Source: an uncultured Pseudomonadales bacterium
Lineage (GTDB): Bacteria > Pseudomonadota > Gammaproteobacteria > Pseudomonadales > Azotimanducaceae
Assembly: GCA_951813295.1 (NCBI GenBank)
Contig: CATOTI010000002.1
Span: 4,164,522-4,228,521 of the forward strand
Length of the DNA: 64,000 nucleotides
Reading direction: 5' to 3'
The position numbers and the translations under genes were made by a program. Every line of letters begins with the position of its first letter. Positions within the stretch are counted from its first letter, which is position 1. Under the pieces are notes generated by a model. It worked only from the letters and a program-made list of their open reading frames with translations. It was not told the DNA's origin and ran no database searches. Positions 60,234 to 64,000 of this stretch are shown here, piece by piece.

Positions 60234-61203
60234 TGTGGATGCCGTCTTTGCGTCGCATCTCGGCGTAGAAACCGTCCATGTAGCGTTTCGCCCGCGTGCG
60301 CGCGAAGCCGGAGATATCGGGTAGCTCGTCGACGAGGTCGTAGAACGCCCTACGGCTCTCGCGTACGGGTGTCGCGGCACGGTGCCACACTTCCTCAGGA
60401 ACACAATAGCCGCGGTACTCGCGATCGCTCGCATCGCCCGGCTCACGCGATTTGGACGAACCCGTCAGGTACGAAGCGCCGACGAGACTCGTGCGGTCGA
60501 AGTCGTAGGGGATCGGAAAGACGCCGCTCGGCAGCTCGAGCGGCGTCGAGTTGTGACAACAGTTGTCCGGCCCACCGATGAATGAGTAGTCGGCGTTGCC
60601 GACCGCGTATTGGAAGACCGCGGCAAATGCCTGGAACTCGGGATCGAAAGTCTCGGGGTCGATGTCCGGGAGTTCCAGGAGCGTTGCGCCCAACCGTTCG
60701 GCCAGCGCTTCTTTCGACTCGATGACGAAGCCGACGAACGTTGCGTCGCCAAGCTCCGGGTACTGAACGTTCAGCCACCGCACGCGATAGCTTTTGTCCG
60801 TCAGGAGATTGAAGAAGCGATAGACGAGGTATTCCTCGACGACGTTGTGTTTGCCAGTCCGGCCACGCTCGCAATGTGTCACGAGTTTGAGCTTGTCCTG
60901 ACCGTCGAATGGCGACCCCAGCTCGGCCTTCTTCTTGAAGTTGAGCCGCAGCGGCGGGAAAGAGCAGTTCTTCTTGCGGAACTTGCCGCGCGTGCGCACC
61001 TGCAAGGGCACCTCGATCCCGTCGACCCCGACCACGAATTCATGCTGTTGGGGCTCGTCGGTGCGATCGGCGATCGTCTCGGTGATGGGACCCGCGAGCG
61101 TGATGGCCAGCGGCTCGTGGCTATCGAAGAGGTTCGCCGCGGACGTTGCGCTCATTGCGAGGAGGAGGGCGGCGATCAGCGACTTCACGGCCGAGATTCT
61201 CAA
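60214..61203 (-). CDS. Secreted CotH-like protein
   Basis: A 329-residue exported protein with a signal peptide (KSLIAALLLAMSATSAA). RTRGKFRKKNCSFPPLRLNFKK, in shorter pieces VRTRGKFRKKNC and PPLRLNFKKKAE, then KLKLVTHCERG and EEYLVYRFFNLL, GFVIESKEALAERLGA fit the CotH spore-coat kinase-like family. Catalytic residues cannot be assigned with confidence. TTG 61203 is coupled to the methyltransferase stop as TTGA; a GTG at 61188 would also place it before the signal. It may modify an exported partner; this is inference. Confidence 0.65.
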   Translation of the reverse strand: MRISAVKSLIAALLLAMSATSAANLFDSHEPLAITLAGPITETIADRTDEPQQHEFVVGVDGIEVPLQVRTRGKFRKKNCSFPPLRLNFKKKAELGSPFDGQDKLKLVTHCERGRTGKHNVVEEYLVYRFFNLLTDKSYRVRWLNVQYPELGDATFVGFVIESKEALAERLGATLLELPDIDPETFDPEFQAFAAVFQYAVGNADYSFIGGPDNCCHNSTPLELPSGVFPIPYDFDRTSLVGASYLTGSSKSREPGDASDREYRGYCVPEEVWHRAATPVRESRRAFYDLVDELPDISGFARTRAKRYMDGFYAEMRRKDGIHITQACR

Positions 61204-61814
61204 CGTGGCACCGCGATGCCGCGATACATGTAGGCGGCGAATTTGGGGCCGGGGAAGTATCCCGACTCGCTTTCACGCAGCCGAAAACCGGCATCTTCCA
61301 CCAGGTTCGCTGCGTCGCGCGTCAAGTGACAGCCACCGCCGATGATCTTCCAGATCGGTTCGATCGCGCGTTGGATGCCGGCGATCTTGCGATCGGGTGA
61401 AAGCCCGTGTTCGAGAAAGATGAACTGGCCGCCCGGTTTGACGACCCGGCGGATTTCGGCGAGCGCCTGGTAGACGTTCGGGATGGAGCAGAGCGTCCAG
61501 GTGGAGACGACGGAATCGAAGGTATCCGTGTCGAACGGGATCGTCTCGGCGGATGCGCTGATGAGCTCGATCGGTATCCGGCTGCCTTTGATGCGGGATT
61601 GCGCGAGGTCCGTCACTTCGGTGGCGGGGTCGATGGCCGTCACACCCGAAACGCCTTGACCGTAGTGCTCGATGTTGTGCCCCGAGCCGATGCCGATTTC
61701 GAGTACGCGACCCGAGGCGCGCGGAACGTACTCGGCGCGGGCTCGCCCCATCGGCTTCTGGCCGCAGGCCTGGTCGATCAGCTTCGGCAAAACGTAGCGT
61801 GCGTAGAGACCCAT
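61200..61814 (-). CDS. Class I SAM-dependent methyltransferase (UbiE/METTL7-like)
   Basis: A 204-residue methyltransferase. The SAM site is VLEIGIGSGHNIEHYG, the acidic residue is in TAIDPATEV, SASAETIPFDTDTFD is motif II and LAEIRRVVKPGGQFIFLEHG motif III. Such proteins methylate small molecules or lipids. A four-base overlap (TTGA) couples it to the CotH-like gene downstream. The last residues (GIAVPR) end on TGA. It lies 58 bases from the alpha/beta hydrolase on the same strand. Confidence 0.9.
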   Translation of the reverse strand: MGLYARYVLPKLIDQACGQKPMGRARAEYVPRASGRVLEIGIGSGHNIEHYGQGVSGVTAIDPATEVTDLAQSRIKGSRIPIELISASAETIPFDTDTFDSVVSTWTLCSIPNVYQALAEIRRVVKPGGQFIFLEHGLSPDRKIAGIQRAIEPIWKIIGGGCHLTRDAANLVEDAGFRLRESESGYFPGPKFAAYMYRGIAVPR

Positions 61815-61871
61815 GAGCGTTCCCGTCGTTTCGATGAGTGGCCTGCAATCAGTATGTCGTGTTGCGGCGCT

Positions 61872-62636
61872 TCAGAGTTTGGCGTTACGACGCAGAAACT
61901 CCCGTACATGGCCGAGGGCTTCCTTAAGGTGCTCGTCGTTGTCCTTCCACGGAAAGCGTGTCATTTCCGCGTTCGGCGCGAGGGACGCCGACTCGACCGC
62001 GACCGCGAACGGATGCGGCGGAACGTCGTCCGGCATCACGAGCACCGGTGTCTCGCAGGCGCGGACGAAATCGCGCGTGACGGTGAACACGAAATCGGCG
62101 CGATTGGTGTACATCGTGTTCAGGAACGCATCGACATCATCGGCCGTGACGTCGGGGTTTCGTTCGATCAGTTTCGGCGCCCAGTTCTTGGTGTTGTTGT
62201 CGTAGAAGATCGTCGGATGATCCGCCGAGTAGCCGCTCGGCTGGCACATCACCGCGCCCGCGACGCGATCGGGCGCGCGCTGGATGAGATTCCAGTTGAA
62301 CGGACCGCCGATGCAGCAGCCGAGCACCAGGAAGCGATCACATCCCAGGTGGTCCATGAGGCCGAGTTGATCGTCGGCGTAGCTATCCCAGGGACGATCG
62401 ATCTCGAGCGGCCCCGTCGATTGCCCGCCCGCAGCGTTCCGCAGATCCGCCGTCGCGCAGCGGAATTCGTCGGAGAAGATCGACATCGCGTCGAATGGAC
62501 CGTAGGGGCTCGACCACGCCGACATGTTGGCGTTCAAACCGCCGCCCGGGATAAGGAGTAGCGGGAACCCGCTGCCGCGCTCCTCATAGTGGATGCGAAC
62601 CGTTCCTTGGGCGTGAGCACGTTCGTAGAAGGGCAT
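61872..62636 (-). CDS. Alpha/beta hydrolase with Cys nucleophile
   Basis: A 254-residue alpha/beta hydrolase fold protein: IPGGGLN oxyanion loop, elbow LGCCIGGPF in which Cys108 stands where the nucleophile is expected, and MPDDVPPH with a late DEHLKEAL. Cys nucleophiles are known in dienelactone hydrolases (the G-x-C-x-G elbow). It is unrelated in sequence to the other Cys-elbow protein at 59328. Divergent from the TauD dioxygenase gene. Substrate unknown. Confidence 0.85.
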   Translation of the reverse strand: MPFYERAHAQGTVRIHYEERGSGFPLLLIPGGGLNANMSAWSSPYGPFDAMSIFSDEFRCATADLRNAAGGQSTGPLEIDRPWDSYADDQLGLMDHLGCDRFLVLGCCIGGPFNWNLIQRAPDRVAGAVMCQPSGYSADHPTIFYDNNTKNWAPKLIERNPDVTADDVDAFLNTMYTNRADFVFTVTRDFVRACETPVLVMPDDVPPHPFAVAVESASLAPNAEMTRFPWKDNDEHLKEALGHVREFLRRNAKL

Positions 62637-62762
62637 CGATTCTTTTTTCCAAGTGGGTATTCAGGTACGGGGATGTGCGGCGTTGACCGTCGCCGAATGA
62701 CCGTGACATGTTGCAGACACGACGACGCCGACGACAACCCATCTGAAAGGACGAGATTTCGT

Positions 62763-63842
62763 ATGCAGACGCGTTTGGTTCCCATCGAAGGCGCCGGCTT
62801 CGGGCGTGAGGTCCGGCATTGGGATCCGACGAGTGAGATTGAGCTGCGCGATGCACTGCACGAACACGGCGTTCTGCTTTTTCGCGGATTGACGGAGATC
62901 TCGTCGGTCGAGCTGGGTCAGCGGGTTGAAGCGATGTTCCCTTCGATGCCGCTCGTCCGGCCGAAGCGCAACCTTCCGCCGGACGGGGGACCGATGAACG
63001 TGCTTGGCTCGACGCGTAACGAAGCGGGCGAATTCAACGCCGACTACGTGCCCGCAGCGACCGTCGGGGCGCCGCTCTTATCGGCCGACGGGCAGTGGGA
63101 TGAGGATCTCGAAAACTCGCTCATGAACTGGGTGCGCGGCAAAGAAGAGTGCACCTTCATGGAGTGGCACACCGACGCGACCTTCAACCCCTGGCCGACG
63201 AGCTACGCCGCACTCTATTGCCGACAAGCGGGCGGGAGCCACACGGGCTATGCCTGCGCGCGGCGTGGCTTCCAGGACCTGCCTGATGACCTGAAGGCTC
63301 TCGCCGAGCAAGCGATCTGCCGTTTTCGACCGAGCATCATCTACGGCAACCGTGAACTTGGTATTCCCGCGATCGGTAGCCGCGCCGTGCAGCTCGACGC
63401 GGTTAAGAGTGGTAACTACGTCGACTCGTCCGAGGAGGATGGCTCGCTCGAGAAACCACCACATCCCGATGATCCCGTCGTCCACCACCGGTTGGTGCAG
63501 ACCCATCCGCATACGCGTGAACGATCGCTCCGCTTCAGCTTGAAGGCGCTTGAAACGCTGGTCGGGAGACATGGGTCACTCGACGGCATCGCGCCGACCG
63601 ACGCCAAACGGCTGGCCTGGCAGATCATGCGCCAGGCGACGCGCGGTGAGCGGGCGTATCTACACGAATGGCGGGAAGGCGACCTCATCGTCTGGGACGA
63701 GCGGCTGACGCAACACTGCCGCGTGCCGTACGACGCGACGAACGTGCGCGAGATGTGGCGCTTAGTATTCGAGCACGATCCCGCCGAGCAGGAATTCAAT
63801 GAGATCGAACCGCAGCAGAATCTAACGCTCGCAGCGAATTAA
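62763..63842 (+). CDS. TauD/TfdA-family Fe(II)/2-oxoglutarate dioxygenase
   Basis: A 359-residue oxygenase. The HxD metal motif is EWHTDATFNPWP, the distal His is in LTQHCRVPYD, and the 2-oxoglutarate Arg follows in REMWRLVFEH. The RPSIIYGNRELGIP and RSLRFSLKALE segments are typical strands. GAAAGGACG precedes the ATG at 62763; the frame goes on to 62589 across the divergent gene and is not used. Members act on taurine, aryloxyacetates, DMSP and other small acids; no clue singles out one here. Confidence 0.9.
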   Translation: MQTRLVPIEGAGFGREVRHWDPTSEIELRDALHEHGVLLFRGLTEISSVELGQRVEAMFPSMPLVRPKRNLPPDGGPMNVLGSTRNEAGEFNADYVPAATVGAPLLSADGQWDEDLENSLMNWVRGKEECTFMEWHTDATFNPWPTSYAALYCRQAGGSHTGYACARRGFQDLPDDLKALAEQAICRFRPSIIYGNRELGIPAIGSRAVQLDAVKSGNYVDSSEEDGSLEKPPHPDDPVVHHRLVQTHPHTRERSLRFSLKALETLVGRHGSLDGIAPTDAKRLAWQIMRQATRGERAYLHEWREGDLIVWDERLTQHCRVPYDATNVREMWRLVFEHDPAEQEFNEIEPQQNLTLAAN

Positions 63843-63863
63843 CGAGAGTCCGGGGAGGACAGA

Positions 63864-64000
63864 TGAAGATTGGTGTCACGCTCTTTGCGCAGAACTATGT
63901 CGACTGGGAACGTTTCGAGGCGATCGAAGCCGATCCCGCCAAGGAGGGCACGCAGCCGAACGTCAGTGACGCGCAGATCTATAAGGAACAACTCCTCCTC
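63864..64000 (+). CDS. LLM-class flavin-dependent oxidoreductase, N-terminal part
   Basis: Forty-five residues before the window ends. MKIGVTLFAQNYVDWERFEA at the start and the following PNVSDAQIYKEQLLL match the N-terminus of luciferase-like monooxygenases such as those acting on sulfonates or small organics. GGGGAGGA precedes the ATG. It lies 21 bases after the TauD gene and in the same direction, so both are probably one transcript. The rest of the gene is outside. Confidence 0.7.

Noticed and set aside
62683..62712. Possible sigma-70 promoter (TTGACC followed by CATGTT) before the TauD gene
   Set aside because: The -35-like hexamer is good but the -10 match is weak, and no start-site data support it.
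1..64000. CRISPR arrays, tRNA, rRNA, insertion sequences or prophage genes
   Set aside because: No regular direct repeats with spacers, no cloverleaf or transposase/integrase motif was seen on reading both strands by eye; short elements could still be missed.

Overview
GC-rich, densely coding chromosomal DNA (61 genes called, median spacing of a few tens of bases, no rRNA, tRNA, CRISPR array, insertion sequence or phage gene seen). The gene content (BCCT transporter, RND efflux pair, TauD, PhyH and CmcJ-type oxygenases, a Baeyer-Villiger monooxygenase, LLM flavin monooxygenases, a P450, CaiB-type CoA transferase, many SDRs and alpha/beta hydrolases) suggests a Gram-negative, aerobic, metabolically broad heterotroph, most likely a pseudomonadotal (gammaproteobacterial-looking) environmental bacterium. 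The assignment to a class is inference; lipoprotein signals, a TonB-free beta-barrel and RND parts show only that it is Gram-negative.

Region 1 (1-13.3 kb): the tail of a Baeyer-Villiger monooxygenase, a divergent GST/TetR pair with a perfect operator-like inverted repeat, then an uninterrupted minus-strand run of 11 genes (13261 down to 1988) that reads like one transcription unit: esterase, degenerate metallo-beta-lactamase-fold protein, hydrolase, MFS exporter, two SDRs, a DM13 protein, nitroreductase, the arsenate-detoxification pair GAPDH-ArsJ, and a cytoplasmic molybdopterin oxidoreductase. Region 2 (13.3-18.3 kb): a sugar-acid cluster made of two enolase-superfamily enzymes, a uronate-dehydrogenase-like enzyme and a GPH-type sugar symporter, with a strong double hairpin and an unannotated 50-residue membrane peptide in the only non-coding gap above 300 bases.

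Region 3 (18.4-31.8 kb): an RND adaptor/pump pair, a VCBS-repeat lipoprotein, a DUF3750 protein, an LLM oxidoreductase, a lactonase-like MBL enzyme, VOC proteins, an AraC regulator, an amidase and an SDR. Region 4 (31.8-46 kb): a propeller-amidohydrolase lipoprotein, a BCCT transporter divergent from a GMC oxidoreductase, a methyltransferase, an SDR, a serine hydrolase, a DUF5671 membrane protein, a secreted propeller protein and a large SPOR-CBM9-DUF5916 outer-membrane protein. Region 5 (46-57.9 kb): acyl-CoA and oxygenase metabolism (enoyl-CoA hydratase, LLM, polysaccharide deacetylase, CMD, hotdog thioesterase, zinc alcohol dehydrogenase, CmcJ-like oxygenase, ATC hydrolase, SDR, GST, PhyH, AraC-GyrI regulator, CoA transferase, P450). 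Region 6 (57.9-64 kb): a translationally coupled DUF4956 / SdiA-regulated-like lipoprotein / Cys-nucleophile hydrolase set, convergent with a methyltransferase-CotH-like pair, then a second Cys-nucleophile hydrolase divergent from a TauD dioxygenase and the start of another LLM enzyme.

The most useful leads are the ArsJ-GAPDH pair linked to an unassigned molybdoenzyme, the sugar-acid cluster with its hidden small membrane protein and hairpins, the CotH-like/DUF4956 neighbourhood, the altered P450 heme motif, an SDR lacking its catalytic lysine and carrying a loop insertion, and a set of convergent gene pairs that share a single CTAG for both stop codons. No single unmistakably new defence or mobile system was found.
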